From Tannerellaceae bacterium (GTDB lineage: Bacteria; Bacteroidota; Bacteroidia; Bacteroidales; Tannerellaceae), in contig JAISWO010000020.1 in NCBI GenBank assembly GCA_031271045.1, positions 1 to 33,475 on the forward strand: 33,475 bases of DNA, in the 5' to 3' direction. Positions 17,277 through 25,585 of this stretch are shown here, one piece after another (position 1 is the first letter of the stretch; the number at the start of each line of letters is the position of its first letter). The notes under the pieces were generated by a model. It made no database searches and was not told the DNA's origin. It was given only the letters and a program-made list of their open reading frames with translations. The translations under genes were made by a program, and so were the position numbers.

Positions 17277-18518
17277 ATGAACACAGAGATAATAACCATC
17301 GGAGATGAATTGCTGATCGGGCAGGTCGTCGATACGAACTCAGCCTGGATGGGCGAACAATTAGAGAAAGAAGGTTTCCCCGTCGTATGGAAAACAACCG
17401 TGGGAGATGTCGGCGAGCATCTCCTGGAAGCGATCGACAAAGCCCTGAGTCGCTCGCAGATCGTGCTGCTCACCGGCGGCATCGGCCCCACCAAAGATGA
17501 TATAACGCGCGACACGCTATGCCGCTATTTCAACAGCGAGCTGCACTTCTCGGAGGAGGTATATGCCGACATCAAAAGACTGTTCGAACATTCGGGACGC
17601 AAGATAAACACCCTCACGCGCAATCAGGCCATGGTGCCCGACGCCTGCACCGTGATCCGCAACTATGCCGGGACGGCGCCCTGCACATGGTTCGAACGCG
17701 AAGGCCGCGTGCTGGTATCCATGCCCGGAGTCCCTATTGAAATGAAGTGGCTCATGATGAACGAAGTCATCCCCCGCCTTAAAAGCGCCTTCCACTCCGG
17801 CGTCTATATCCACCACCATACCCTGTGGGTGGAAGGATATAGCGAATCGGAGCTGGCCCTCGCCCTGAAAGACTTCGAAATGCAATTGCCGTCCTATATG
17901 AAACTGGCATACTTGCCCCAGGCCGGCGTCGTGCGCCTCCGCCTGTCAGCGTTTACCGGCAACGACGGCGAGCTTTCGGACGTCATAGCCGGACAGCACG
18001 TCCACCTGCACCGGCTGCTTGCCGGCCATATTCTCTCCGAAGAAGACCGGGCGCCGGAGGAAATGCTCGGACGTAAGCTCCTGGAACAAGGCCTGACGGT
18101 GGGGACGGCCGAAAGCTGCACCGGAGGACGTATAGCTTCGCTGATAACCTCCATACCGGGTAGTTCGCATTATTATAAAGGCAGTGTGATAGCCTACGCC
18201 AACGACGTCAAATGCCGCGTGTTGGGCGTGAAAAGACAGGCGCTGCGCAGCTATGGGGCTGTCAGCCGCCAAGTGGTCGAACAAATGGCTATGAAAGCGA
18301 TCCGGACGTTGGAATGTGATTGCGCCATCGCAACTTCCGGCATTGCCGGCCCCGATGGAGGGACGCCCGATAAGCCGGTGGGGACTGTCTGGATTGCCGC
18401 CGCATACGGCGAACAGCTCCTCTCGACCTGTTACCAGTTTGGCACGCTACGCGAGATGACTATCGTGCGAGCGTCCAATACGGCCCTCATTATGCTGCTC
18501 CGGTTGCTGAACGAATAA
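17277..18518 (+). CDS. cinA: CinA family protein (ADP-ribose pyrophosphatase / NMN deamidase type)
   Basis: A 413-residue cytoplasmic protein with two domains: an N-terminal MoaB/MoCF-like domain (ITIGDELLIGQVVDTNSAW, LTGGIGPTKDDITRD, MPGVPIEMKWLM) and a C-terminal PncC-like domain (GTAESCTGGRIASLITSIPGSS, VIAYANDVKCRVLGV, IATSGIAGPDGGTPDKPVGTVWIA). Characterised homologues hydrolyse ADP-ribose and deamidate NMN in pyridine nucleotide recycling; the name comes from competence-induced loci, but there is no competence context here. Full length, ATG 17277, probably co-transcribed with tsaD. It converges on the next gene with 17 bp between. Confidence 0.94.
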   Translation: MNTEIITIGDELLIGQVVDTNSAWMGEQLEKEGFPVVWKTTVGDVGEHLLEAIDKALSRSQIVLLTGGIGPTKDDITRDTLCRYFNSELHFSEEVYADIKRLFEHSGRKINTLTRNQAMVPDACTVIRNYAGTAPCTWFEREGRVLVSMPGVPIEMKWLMMNEVIPRLKSAFHSGVYIHHHTLWVEGYSESELALALKDFEMQLPSYMKLAYLPQAGVVRLRLSAFTGNDGELSDVIAGQHVHLHRLLAGHILSEEDRAPEEMLGRKLLEQGLTVGTAESCTGGRIASLITSIPGSSHYYKGSVIAYANDVKCRVLGVKRQALRSYGAVSRQVVEQMAMKAIRTLECDCAIATSGIAGPDGGTPDKPVGTVWIAAAYGEQLLSTCYQFGTLREMTIVRASNTALIMLLRLLNE

Positions 18519-18535
18519 GCGCCGCGCCTTTTCCC

Positions 18536-19051
18536 TTAGAGTTCATCGAGGTCGACCTGCATCCCCGGTATGGGTTGCTTGGCGATGATCTTCCGGCTGT
18601 CGGGGTCGAACTCATAGATTTCCTTGAGCGTGATTTCTCCTTTATTGTCGATGAAGTAACGGGCGAAGTACTCCTTTTTGGAGTTCGATCGCCGGTCGTA
18701 GATGGGTATATAACTGAACGAGTCGTCCGTCTCGCGGTCGAACAGGAGTTCGTCGACGATCGTCCGCTCTTCCATGGCTCCTTTCGACTGTACCAGGAAG
18801 ACATGGATATGCCTCGCGTCGAACCGCGTGGGAGCCGTCGAGAAAGCTTCGATGAGGAAGGATTTGTCGACAACTGCCGAAAAGAAGTGATACATACCAA
18901 GGTCTTCGGCCGTGGTATATTTCTTGCCGATCATGGGAGAGGATAGCGTATCCACTCTCGCTTCCTGCTCCTGTGCCTGTGCGCGGACGGTTACCGCTGG
19001 CATCGCCATCATGGAAAACAGGGTAAAACAAACGACATGATGTGCTTTCAT
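18536..19051 (-). CDS. Small exported hypothetical protein
   Basis: A 171-residue protein I do not recognise. A Sec signal peptide (MKAHHVVCFTLFSMMAMPAVTVRAQAQ) supports ATG 19051; a longer frame from 19099 would add 16 residues and bury the signal. The mature part is mixed alpha/beta with many charged residues, for example TTAEDLGMYHFFSAVVDKSF, DRETDDSFSYIPIYDRRSNS and KEIYEFDPDSRKIIAKQPIPG, consistent with a small soluble periplasmic or surface-associated domain. It follows iorB by 44 bp in the same direction but no functional link is apparent. Confidence 0.75.
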   Translation of the reverse strand: MKAHHVVCFTLFSMMAMPAVTVRAQAQEQEARVDTLSSPMIGKKYTTAEDLGMYHFFSAVVDKSFLIEAFSTAPTRFDARHIHVFLVQSKGAMEERTIVDELLFDRETDDSFSYIPIYDRRSNSKKEYFARYFIDNKGEITLKEIYEFDPDSRKIIAKQPIPGMQVDLDEL

Positions 19052-19095
19052 AAGAGAATAAGAATATATTGTTTGAATTTGGGATTTCGCCTCCT

Positions 19096-19686
19096 TCATG
19101 CCTTGGCCGGGAAGGGAAGGGCTGCTTCCATTCCTGCGCGGAGGGCCTTTAGGTTGAGCCCTACGACGTTTTCACCTTTGCGGTGGAAGATACGCCGTAT
19201 GCCTTCTTCTATCTGTGCATAACTGATGCCGATGAAAGGGGTGGCGGCGCCCAGCAGGACGATGTTGGCGGCGCGCGCCGAGCCGGCTTCGCGGGCGATG
19301 CGTTCGACGTCGAGCGTCACCTTATGGGGCAATTTGCCGAGTTCGTCGTTCACCCTGTCCATGTCGGGATAGTTGGGAATGTTGACAAAAGGCTCCGAAT
19401 GGGTCACCACCCATCCGTCGGGCCTGAGATAAGGCAGGTAACGCAGGCTTTCCATCGGTTCGAGCGAAAGGATCAGGTTGGCCCCGCCCAGCGGGATCAG
19501 GTCGGAGGCGATCGGACGGTCGGACAGCCTCAGGTTCGACTGTACGTCGCCCCCTCGCTGACTCATCCCGTGCACCTCGGATTGCTTCATGCAGAGGCCT
19601 TCGCACAGGGCGGCCTCTCCGATTACTGCGGCGATGGAGAGGATGCCTTGTCCTCCTACGCCGGCGAGTATGATGTCTGTTTTCAT
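19096..19686 (-). CDS. iorB: Indolepyruvate:ferredoxin oxidoreductase beta subunit
   Basis: A 196-residue gamma/beta subunit of the 2-oxoacid:ferredoxin oxidoreductase superfamily. It begins MKTDIILAGVGGQGILSIAAVIGEAA, the usual start, and contains SEVHGMSQRGGDVQSNLRLSD and NIVLLGAATPFIGI. With IorA it oxidises arylpyruvates (indole-, phenyl- and hydroxyphenyl-pyruvate) to aryl-acyl-CoA, reducing ferredoxin, or runs in reverse for amino-acid synthesis in anaerobes. ATG 19686 overlaps the iorA stop (ATGA), so translation is coupled; a longer frame from 19725 is a shadow inside iorA. Confidence 0.95.
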   Translation of the reverse strand: MKTDIILAGVGGQGILSIAAVIGEAALCEGLCMKQSEVHGMSQRGGDVQSNLRLSDRPIASDLIPLGGANLILSLEPMESLRYLPYLRPDGWVVTHSEPFVNIPNYPDMDRVNDELGKLPHKVTLDVERIAREAGSARAANIVLLGAATPFIGISYAQIEEGIRRIFHRKGENVVGLNLKALRAGMEAALPFPAKA

Positions 19687-21278
19687 TGCTTGGCTGGGTG
19701 TTTTCGTTTCAATGTCTGGATACATTCGCGGCGGGGGATGAGGACGGACACGCCGCGGTACTCGATCTCTTCGCGGATGATGCGTTTCATCTCTTCGTAG
19801 TTCTTCTTCAAGGGCGTCATCACCCGGAGGTGCTCCGGCTCTACGCCAATGCCGCGGCAGATGTCTTCGAGCCGTCCGGTACCGGCGGAGTCCTGTCCTC
19901 CGGTCATGGCGGTGGTCTCGTTGTCGGAGATCAGGATGGTCACGTTGCTTTGCTCATTCACGCAGTCAAGCAAGCCCGTCATTCCGGAATGAGTAAAGGT
20001 GGAGTCCCCGATGACGCATACGGACGGGAAAGCGCCGGCGTCGGCCGCTCCTTTGGCCATCGTGATGGAGGCTCCCATATCGATACAGGAGTCTATTGCC
20101 CTGAAAGGCGGCAAGGCTCCCAGCGCATAGCAGCCGATGTCGCTGAAGACTTTGGCTCCTTCGTATGTCTGTATCACTTCGTTCAGCGCTTCGTACACAT
20201 CGCGGTGGCCACATCCGGCGCACAGGGCCGGCGGGCGCTGCTCTACGACTTCGGGGACGGCGTAAAAGGCGCTGATTTCTTTCCCTAAGGCCTTCCCGAC
20301 GGCGTCCGGCGTAAGCTCTCCGTCGCGGCTCAAGGTTCCGTCGAGGCGTCCGTGGACGGTTATTCCCTTGCCGAGGAATCCCTTCAGTTGTTCTTCGACA
20401 ACGGGGTAGCCTTCTTCCAGCGTCAGGATCTCCGCGCAGGTGTCGGCCAGGCGTTCGATGAGCCGGCGGGGTAGGGGATACTGGCTGATTTTGACAACCG
20501 GATGCTCGAATCCTTCGGGATAATTCTCTGCGAGGTAGTTAAAGGCGATGCCGGTGGCGATGATGCCCAGCGTTTTATCGGGTGCGTCGAAGTACTGGTT
20601 GTAGGGCGATGTTTCCGATGCGTGCGTGAAGGCTTCCTGTGCTTTCAGGAGGGCTTTGAAGCGCAGCCGGGCCAGGCCGGGTAAGAGGATGAATCGTTGC
20701 CGTCCGTCGGCGGGGAAGCTCAGCGGATTTTGCTCTTTGGGAGGCCGGGTCTCTACGCCGGCCCGCGAATGAGCCATGCGTGTGGTGATGCGCAGCAGGA
20801 GAGGATATCCAAGCCTTTCGGACAGTTCGAATCCGTCGTACACCATGTCGTAGGCTTCTTGCTGGCTGGAAGGTTCGAGCATCGGTATCATGGCGAAATT
20901 TCCCATGACGCGATTGTCTTGTTCGTTTTGCGACGAGTGCATCGAAGGATCGTCTGCCGTGAGGATGATCAGTCCGCCGTGCGTGCCGCTCATAGCGGCG
21001 TTCATAAAGCAATCGGCGGCTACGTTGAGGCCTACGTGTTTCATGCAGCAGAGCGCCCGCTTGCCGGCGTAAGCCATTCCCAGAGCTGCTTCGAGGGCTG
21101 TCTTTTCGTTTGTGCTCCACCGGCTGTGTATGCCGCGTGTTTTTGCTGTGGGCGAGGTTTGAATGTATTCGGTTATTTCAGTCGAGGGAGTGCCCGGATA
21201 AGCGTAGACGCCCGACAGTCCGGCGTCAATGGCTGCCTGTGCGATCGCTTCATCTCCTAAGAATAAATATTTTCCCAT
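19683..21278 (-). CDS. iorA: Indolepyruvate:ferredoxin oxidoreductase alpha subunit, lacking the C-terminal ferredoxin domain
   Basis: A 531-residue TPP-dependent subunit. The pyrimidine-binding domain is at the N-terminus (FLGDEAIAQAAIDAGLSGVYAYPGTPSTEI). The TPP-binding domain includes RPPALCAGCGHRDVYEAL, GDSTFTHSGMTGLLDCV and the Mg/TPP loop DNETTAMTGGQDSAGTGR. Characterised archaeal IorA is longer and ends in a two-[4Fe-4S] ferredoxin domain after an RRxC motif; here the protein stops shortly after that point (LIPRRECIQTLKRKHPAKQ), so this domain is absent. Electrons would have to leave directly to a soluble acceptor or through a separate protein. The operon with iorB has its own -7 box. 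Confidence 0.94.
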   Translation of the reverse strand: MGKYLFLGDEAIAQAAIDAGLSGVYAYPGTPSTEITEYIQTSPTAKTRGIHSRWSTNEKTALEAALGMAYAGKRALCCMKHVGLNVAADCFMNAAMSGTHGGLIILTADDPSMHSSQNEQDNRVMGNFAMIPMLEPSSQQEAYDMVYDGFELSERLGYPLLLRITTRMAHSRAGVETRPPKEQNPLSFPADGRQRFILLPGLARLRFKALLKAQEAFTHASETSPYNQYFDAPDKTLGIIATGIAFNYLAENYPEGFEHPVVKISQYPLPRRLIERLADTCAEILTLEEGYPVVEEQLKGFLGKGITVHGRLDGTLSRDGELTPDAVGKALGKEISAFYAVPEVVEQRPPALCAGCGHRDVYEALNEVIQTYEGAKVFSDIGCYALGALPPFRAIDSCIDMGASITMAKGAADAGAFPSVCVIGDSTFTHSGMTGLLDCVNEQSNVTILISDNETTAMTGGQDSAGTGRLEDICRGIGVEPEHLRVMTPLKKNYEEMKRIIREEIEYRGVSVLIPRRECIQTLKRKHPAKQ

Positions 21279-21300
21279 GTATTGTGCTTGTATTTCGCAT

Positions 21301-21308
21301 CAAAGATA
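21301..21308 (-). promoter_or_regulatory. -7 box of the iorA-iorB operon
   Basis: On the minus strand this reads TATCTTTG, a consensus -7 element; the leader is about 16 nt. The -33 element is not obvious. Confidence 0.5.
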
Positions 21309-21337
21309 GAGGTTTTGCCGACATGACGGATAAATCT

Positions 21338-22360
21338 TCACCGAATGTTTCTCCGGTTCAGTTCGGCGCGATAGCGGTTTGCGTTGCGATTGTGTTCGGC
21401 GAGTGTGACGGCGAAGTTGTGGCGTCCGGAGAAATCCTCCTTTGCACACATATATATATAATGATGTTTGGTATGATTCAGTACGGCGTCGATGCTTTTG
21501 GCGGAGGGGATGCGCAGCAATCCCGGCGGCAGTCCGGCGTACTTGTAGGTATTATAAGGAGATTCGACCTCAAGGTGTTCGAACAGGATACGCTGAAGGG
21601 CGAAGTTGCCGATTGCGAACTTGATGGTAGGATCGGCTTGTAGGGGGATTCCTTGCCGGAGGCGGTTCAGGTAAAGCCCGGCAACGACAGGATATTCGCC
21701 GGCGTCGGCGGTCTCTTCCTCCACGATGGAAGCGAGGATGGCGGTTTCTACGGGGGTGAGGGAAATGTTGGCCGCTTTCTTTTTTCGCGCGTCGGTCCAG
21801 AAGGCCTCATATTCCCGTTTCATGCGTTGCAGGAGGTTATCGGGCGATATATTCCAGTAGATTTCGTAGGTATTGGGGATAAACAGGGCGCCGGCCGTTG
21901 CGGGCGTAAAGCCTAAGGAGCGGCAGTAGTCCGGGTCGTTCAGCCGTTGGAGCAGGTCTTCTTTATCAAGCATTAGCTGTCCGGCCAGCCGTTCGGCCAG
22001 GTCGTGGGTGAAGCGGACGTTGTTGAAGGAGATGCGCGTGGCCGCCTGTTGTCCGCGTCGCAGATCATTTAGCAGGCTCCAGTGGCTCATGCCGGGATGG
22101 ACGGCGTAGCGTCCGGTCTTCATATTTGCCGGATATTTGAGCCAGCCTGCCAGCAGTCTGAAGCGCCCCGGTCGGGCGATCTGCGCCGTATCGTCCAACT
22201 GCCGGCAGAGGCTGTTGAAATCCTTGCTATCGTCGACATAGACATAGACCGTATTTTTGATCGTAAAGCCCGGCCTGTGGAACCCGTATGCCAGGATTCC
22301 GGCGCCAGCCGCGAGCAGAAGGCAGGGAGTTAATATCCCGATGAGAAGAAAATGTTTCAT
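21338..22360 (-). CDS. mltG: Endolytic murein transglycosylase MltG (YceG-like)
   Basis: A 340-residue inner-membrane-anchored lytic transglycosylase that cuts nascent glycan strands and sets their length. There is one N-terminal membrane segment (about residues 4-26). A LysM-like subdomain and the YceG catalytic domain follow. The catalytic Glu lies in ILASIVEEET, with the surrounding signatures GALFIPNTYEIYWNIS, YLNRLRQGIPLQADPTIKFAIG, SPYNTYKYAGLPPGLLRIPS and the C-terminal SGRHNFAVTLAEHNRNANRY. Length is normal for Bacteroidetes homologues. It ends 59 bp upstream of the iorA start and probably has its own promoter in 22361-22400. Confidence 0.95.
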   Translation of the reverse strand: MKHFLLIGILTPCLLLAAGAGILAYGFHRPGFTIKNTVYVYVDDSKDFNSLCRQLDDTAQIARPGRFRLLAGWLKYPANMKTGRYAVHPGMSHWSLLNDLRRGQQAATRISFNNVRFTHDLAERLAGQLMLDKEDLLQRLNDPDYCRSLGFTPATAGALFIPNTYEIYWNISPDNLLQRMKREYEAFWTDARKKKAANISLTPVETAILASIVEEETADAGEYPVVAGLYLNRLRQGIPLQADPTIKFAIGNFALQRILFEHLEVESPYNTYKYAGLPPGLLRIPSAKSIDAVLNHTKHHYIYMCAKEDFSGRHNFAVTLAEHNRNANRYRAELNRRNIR

Positions 22361-22455
22361 AACTATTTATTTATTGTTCGGAAAGATATGTCATTGCAAT
22401 CTGCAATCCGGCCGTAAAAGTAGTTTCTTTTTTCTTTAAATAAAGGACGGGAACC

Positions 22456-22487
22456 TTTGTATATTTAGAAATATAGATCTATCTTTG
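22456..22487 (+). promoter_or_regulatory. Promoter of the tRNA-Ser gene
   Basis: TTTG at 22456-22459, 20 bp, then TATCTTTG at 22480-22487: an excellent -33/-7 match. The predicted start, about 22494, lies 21 nt before the mature tRNA 5' end. Confidence 0.7.
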
Positions 22488-22514
22488 CCGCGCGTTCAGC
22501 TCAAAACGATTCCT

Positions 22515-22604
<90 letters not shown>

Positions 22605-22705
22605 GGGGGCGGCGCCAACCATACACTGAAGATCTACTGCCTGCGCCGGCCGCGCGTTAATCGAAAATAATTTAATACAACCTCCCGAATCCAATTTAAA
22701 GTAAG

Positions 22706-22936
22706 ATGAATCGAAAGAAAATACTGTCAGGCTCCTTCCTGCTTGTGATGGCAATACACCTTGTTGTTTTTACCGCCATTGGGCTGTTCACAACTAAGGG
22801 ATGGCGGCTGCTTATTATTTTCATTGCCGGCTTTCTCCTGATATTCATCGGCGGCCGGCTTTTACGTCTGTATTCCAAACGTCATCCCGAAAAGAAACGC
22901 CTGGCCCGGTGGATTTCTTTTTTCCAGAAACAATAA
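22706..22936 (+). CDS. Small two-helix membrane protein
   Basis: A 76-residue protein with a positive N-terminus (MNRKK), two hydrophobic segments (about residues 8-28 and 33-52) separated by TTKGW, and a very basic tail (RLYSKRHPEKKRLARW). This predicts a hairpin in the inner membrane with both ends in the cytoplasm. I do not recognise a family. It lies 101 bp after the tRNA, in the same direction, and might be read from the tRNA promoter. It is plausible as a gene because of the clean topology, but short. Confidence 0.6.
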   Translation: MNRKKILSGSFLLVMAIHLVVFTAIGLFTTKGWRLLIIFIAGFLLIFIGGRLLRLYSKRHPEKKRLARWISFFQKQ

Positions 22937-22992
22937 CTGCCCGACGGGATCGTCGAATTTTTTAGCCCTTCACGGATCGTGCCGCGGAGGCG

Positions 22993-23045
22993 TTTTCCTG
23001 TTGCAACGACGGTAACATATACCGCCTCGAGAGAGAACAGGAAAA
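22993..23045. other. Nested inverted repeat (possible RNA hairpin or terminator)
   Basis: TTTTCCTGTT at 22993-23002 is perfectly complementary to AACAGGAAAA at 23036-23045. Between them CGGTA-ACATA-TACCG (23010-23024) forms an inner stem-loop. An alternative pairing, GAGGCG (22987-22992) with CGCCTC (23023-23028), competes with it. It lies just upstream of the 42-bp array. It could end transcription of the small membrane gene or be part of the repeat structure. Confidence 0.5.
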
Positions 23046-23067
23046 AGACCTGAATAAAAGGCATTTG

Positions 23068-23099
23068 TTGGGATCGTCTAATTTGTTAGACAATCCCAA
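23068..23099. repeat. Stem-loop at the head of the 42-bp array
   Basis: The 14-nt arms 23068-23081 and 23086-23099 match at 13 of 14 positions as an inverted repeat around a 4-nt loop (TTTG). The right arm is the first copy of the array motif (TTAGACAATCCCAA); the left arm is the same motif inverted. Confidence 0.75.
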
Positions 23100-23365
23100 T
23101 GACTACCCATTTGAATCATCAAATAAATTAGACAATCCTAACGACTACCCATTTGAATCATCAAATAAATTAGACAATCCCAACGACTACCCATCCGAAT
23201 CATCAAATAAATTAGACAATCCCAACAACTACCCAATGGGATCATAAAATAAATTAGACGATCCCAACAACTACCAAATGGAATCATCAAATAAATTAGA
23301 CAACCCCAACGACTACCAAACCAAATCATCAAATAAATTATACAATCCAAATCACCACCCAACAT
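23086..23365. repeat. Minisatellite: seven units of exactly 42 bp
   Basis: The motif TTAGAC (TTATAC in the last) recurs at 23086, 23128, 23170, 23212, 23254, 23296 and 23338, always 42 bp apart without any indel. In the frame of 23065 each unit reads as a 14-residue peptide repeat (LDNPNDYPFESSNK), interrupted by one TCA-to-TAA change at 23245; no ATG start or convincing upstream coding region exists. The opposite strand is also open (YLMIxxGSxWDCLI). With 22937-23067 and 23366-23460 it fills the 524-bp gap before the next gene. I read it as non-coding, possibly from a decayed coding repeat. Confidence 0.88.
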
Positions 23366-23419
23366 AAATATTTAATGTTTTTTATAATCACACACGCACC
23401 ATTTCAGAAAAACAAATAA

Positions 23420-23427
23420 TATCTTTG
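23420..23427 (+). promoter_or_regulatory. -7 box upstream of the DUF6261-like gene
   Basis: TATCTTTG matches TAnnTTTG; the predicted leader is about 27 nt to ATG 23461. No clear -33 element. Confidence 0.5.
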
Positions 23428-23460
23428 TTGCCATTAGACACTCCTTCACAGTTTAAAATT

Positions 23461-24213
23461 ATGAATACGATCAAAAAATACGGCATACTGATCCGCAGAT
23501 TGCGCGACGCAGAACACTTTGACTTCTTCAAATACAACACAGAACTTATCAATGCCCACCTGCCGGCGCTTGAAGCAATCAAACCTCTGTGCCAATCCCT
23601 CTGCCAACTCTTTGCGAAAGAAGATAAAATATTCAAACGCAGCCGCAAGGCCGAAGAGACACAACTCATACGCACAACATACCGCAGAACACGCAACGAG
23701 TTTATGATTATCAAACACACCGTCACGGCAGCCGCTTATAGCAATGATCCGGCGCTGAAAGCCGTAGCGAATACGCTGGAATTTGTGCTCAGAAATTTCA
23801 AGACACTCCCCTCCACGCCCATGAACGAAACAAGCGCGTTGGTCGCCGGCCTGGTGCAGGACCTTCGTCAGCCCAAAAACGCCGCCGCCGTCGCCATCCT
23901 CCAGCTCAGCGCACAAGTAGGCAAACTTGAAGCCAGCAACGAAACCTTCCGGCAACTCTACGCCGCCCGCGCCCAGGAACACGAGGCCTCTGCCGAACAG
24001 GGAAATATGCGCAGCATACGCCCCCAGGTCGATAAATCTTTTGTTCTCTTCACCCGTACCCTGGCCGGCCTCTACGCCACCGCCCGCGCCACCGGAACAC
24101 CCGCCCGCGTGGCCGCCCTGAAAGAAATCATCGACGGAATCAACGCCATCATCCTCCAATACGATCATATCTACGCCCGCCGCCACACACCCGGAAGCGA
24201 AATCGAACCCTGA
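23461..24213 (+). CDS. Helical hypothetical protein, DUF6261-like
   Basis: A 250-residue, almost entirely alpha-helical protein without signal peptide or membrane segment. The opening (LIRRLRDAEHFDFF) and overall layout remind me of the Bacteroidetes family DUF6261, whose function is unknown; this assignment is from memory. Residues 60-130 and 140-220 form long amphipathic helices, with a cluster of Thr/Arg-rich segments (TTYRRTRNEFMIIKH). ATG 23461 is used because the frame upstream begins with a weak TTG. It sits directly after the 42-bp array, with its own -7 box, and is 68 bp upstream of rarA. Confidence 0.7.
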   Translation: MNTIKKYGILIRRLRDAEHFDFFKYNTELINAHLPALEAIKPLCQSLCQLFAKEDKIFKRSRKAEETQLIRTTYRRTRNEFMIIKHTVTAAAYSNDPALKAVANTLEFVLRNFKTLPSTPMNETSALVAGLVQDLRQPKNAAAVAILQLSAQVGKLEASNETFRQLYAARAQEHEASAEQGNMRSIRPQVDKSFVLFTRTLAGLYATARATGTPARVAALKEIIDGINAIILQYDHIYARRHTPGSEIEP

Positions 24214-24281
24214 CACCCCCCCCGCCACTTTTTGAAGCCCCAAATCTTTGAGAAGTGAATAAAAAATACGAATTTTGCCGC

Positions 24282-25559
24282 ATGGTGAATCAACCTTTAG
24301 CAGAAAGAATGCGTCCGAAAACCCTCGAAGACTACATCGGGCAGACGCATCTGGTGGGAGAAGGCGCCGTCCTGCGCAAGATGATCGACGCCGGCCGGGC
24401 CCCCTCCTTCATCCTCTGGGGGCCCCCAGGCGTAGGCAAGACGACGCTCGCCCGCATCGTCGCAAGCCGGCTCCAGGCGCCGTTCTACACCCTGAGCGCC
24501 GTCAGCTCCGGCGTCAAAGACGTACGCGAAGCCATCGAAAAAGCCCGCGCCAACCGCTTCTTCGAAGCCCATTCACCCATCCTTTTCATCGACGAAATAC
24601 ACCGCTTCAGCAAGTCGCAACAAGACTCGCTGCTCGGCGCCGTCGAAACCGGCATCGTGACCCTGATCGGAGCCACCACCGAGAACCCCTCGTTCGAAGT
24701 CATCCGACCGCTCCTCTCCCGCTGCCAGGTGTACGTCCTCCGCTCGCTCGACAAAGCCGACCTGCTCACGCTCCTGCACAAAGCCATCAGCGAAGACGTC
24801 CTGCTGAAAAAGAGAACCATACACCTTCTCGAGACCACCTCCATCCTGCGATATAGCGGAGGCGACGCCCGGAAATTACTCAACATACTCGACCTGATGG
24901 TCGGCGCCGAAAACGAAAGCGATACGGTAGAAATAACCGACGCCAAAGTCGTAGAACGCCTCCAGGAGAACCCCGCCGCCTACGACAAAGAAGGCGAAAT
25001 GCACTACGACATCATCTCGGCCTTCATCAAATCCGTCCGCGGCAGCGACCCCGACGCCGCCATCTACTGGCTGGCGCGAATGGTGGCCGGCGGCGAAGAC
25101 CCGGAATTTATCGCCCGGCGCCTCCTCATCCTGGCCGCCGAAGACATCGGCCTGGCCAATCCCAACGCCCTGCTGCTGGCCAATGCCTGCTTCGACGCCC
25201 TGCGCAAGATCGGATGGCCCGAAGGCCGCATCATCCTGGCCGAAACCACCGTCTACTTAGCCGCCAGCGCCAAGAGCAATTCCGCCTACTTAGCCATCGA
25301 CGCCGCCCTGGAATGTGTCGGCCAAACCGGCAACCTCCCCGTCCCCCTCCACCTTCGGAACGCCCCAACGCAGCTCATGAAGGAACTCGGGTACGGACAA
25401 AATTATAAGTACGCGCACGACTATGAAAACAACTTCGTAGAACAAAACTTTCTGCCCCCCGAACTCGCCGGCCGGCATCTGTGGAACGGACAGCCCAACC
25501 CGGCGGAGCAAAAACTGATCGACCATCTGAAACGCCTGTGGGGCAACCGAGATTTCTGA
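24282..25559 (+). CDS. rarA: Replication-associated recombination protein RarA (MgsA/WRNIP1)
   Basis: A 425-residue AAA+ ATPase of the clamp-loader class that acts at stalled replication forks. It starts [28 protein letters not shown] (ATG 24282; a GTG at 24255 would add nine residues). Walker [10 protein letters not shown], Walker [19 protein letters not shown], sensor 1 [13 protein letters not shown] and the arginine finger [10 protein letters not shown] are in order; the C-terminal MgsA tetramerisation domain ([54 protein letters not shown]) is complete. 26 bp separate it from serC, so read-through into the serine genes is likely. Confidence 0.96.
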   Translation: MVNQPLAERMRPKTLEDYIGQTHLVGEGAVLRKMIDAGRAPSFILWGPPGVGKTTLARIVASRLQAPFYTLSAVSSGVKDVREAIEKARANRFFEAHSPILFIDEIHRFSKSQQDSLLGAVETGIVTLIGATTENPSFEVIRPLLSRCQVYVLRSLDKADLLTLLHKAISEDVLLKKRTIHLLETTSILRYSGGDARKLLNILDLMVGAENESDTVEITDAKVVERLQENPAAYDKEGEMHYDIISAFIKSVRGSDPDAAIYWLARMVAGGEDPEFIARRLLILAAEDIGLANPNALLLANACFDALRKIGWPEGRIILAETTVYLAASAKSNSAYLAIDAALECVGQTGNLPVPLHLRNAPTQLMKELGYGQNYKYAHDYENNFVEQNFLPPELAGRHLWNGQPNPAEQKLIDHLKRLWGNRDF

Positions 25560-25585
25560 AACATAACATTTTAAAAACAATAAGA

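Noticed and set aside
23065..23247. Plus-strand 60-residue repeat peptide and minus-strand 75-residue frame in the 42-bp array
   Set aside because: No ATG or promoter for the plus frame, one stop inside the array, and both strands open because the period is a multiple of three. Kept as a repeat.
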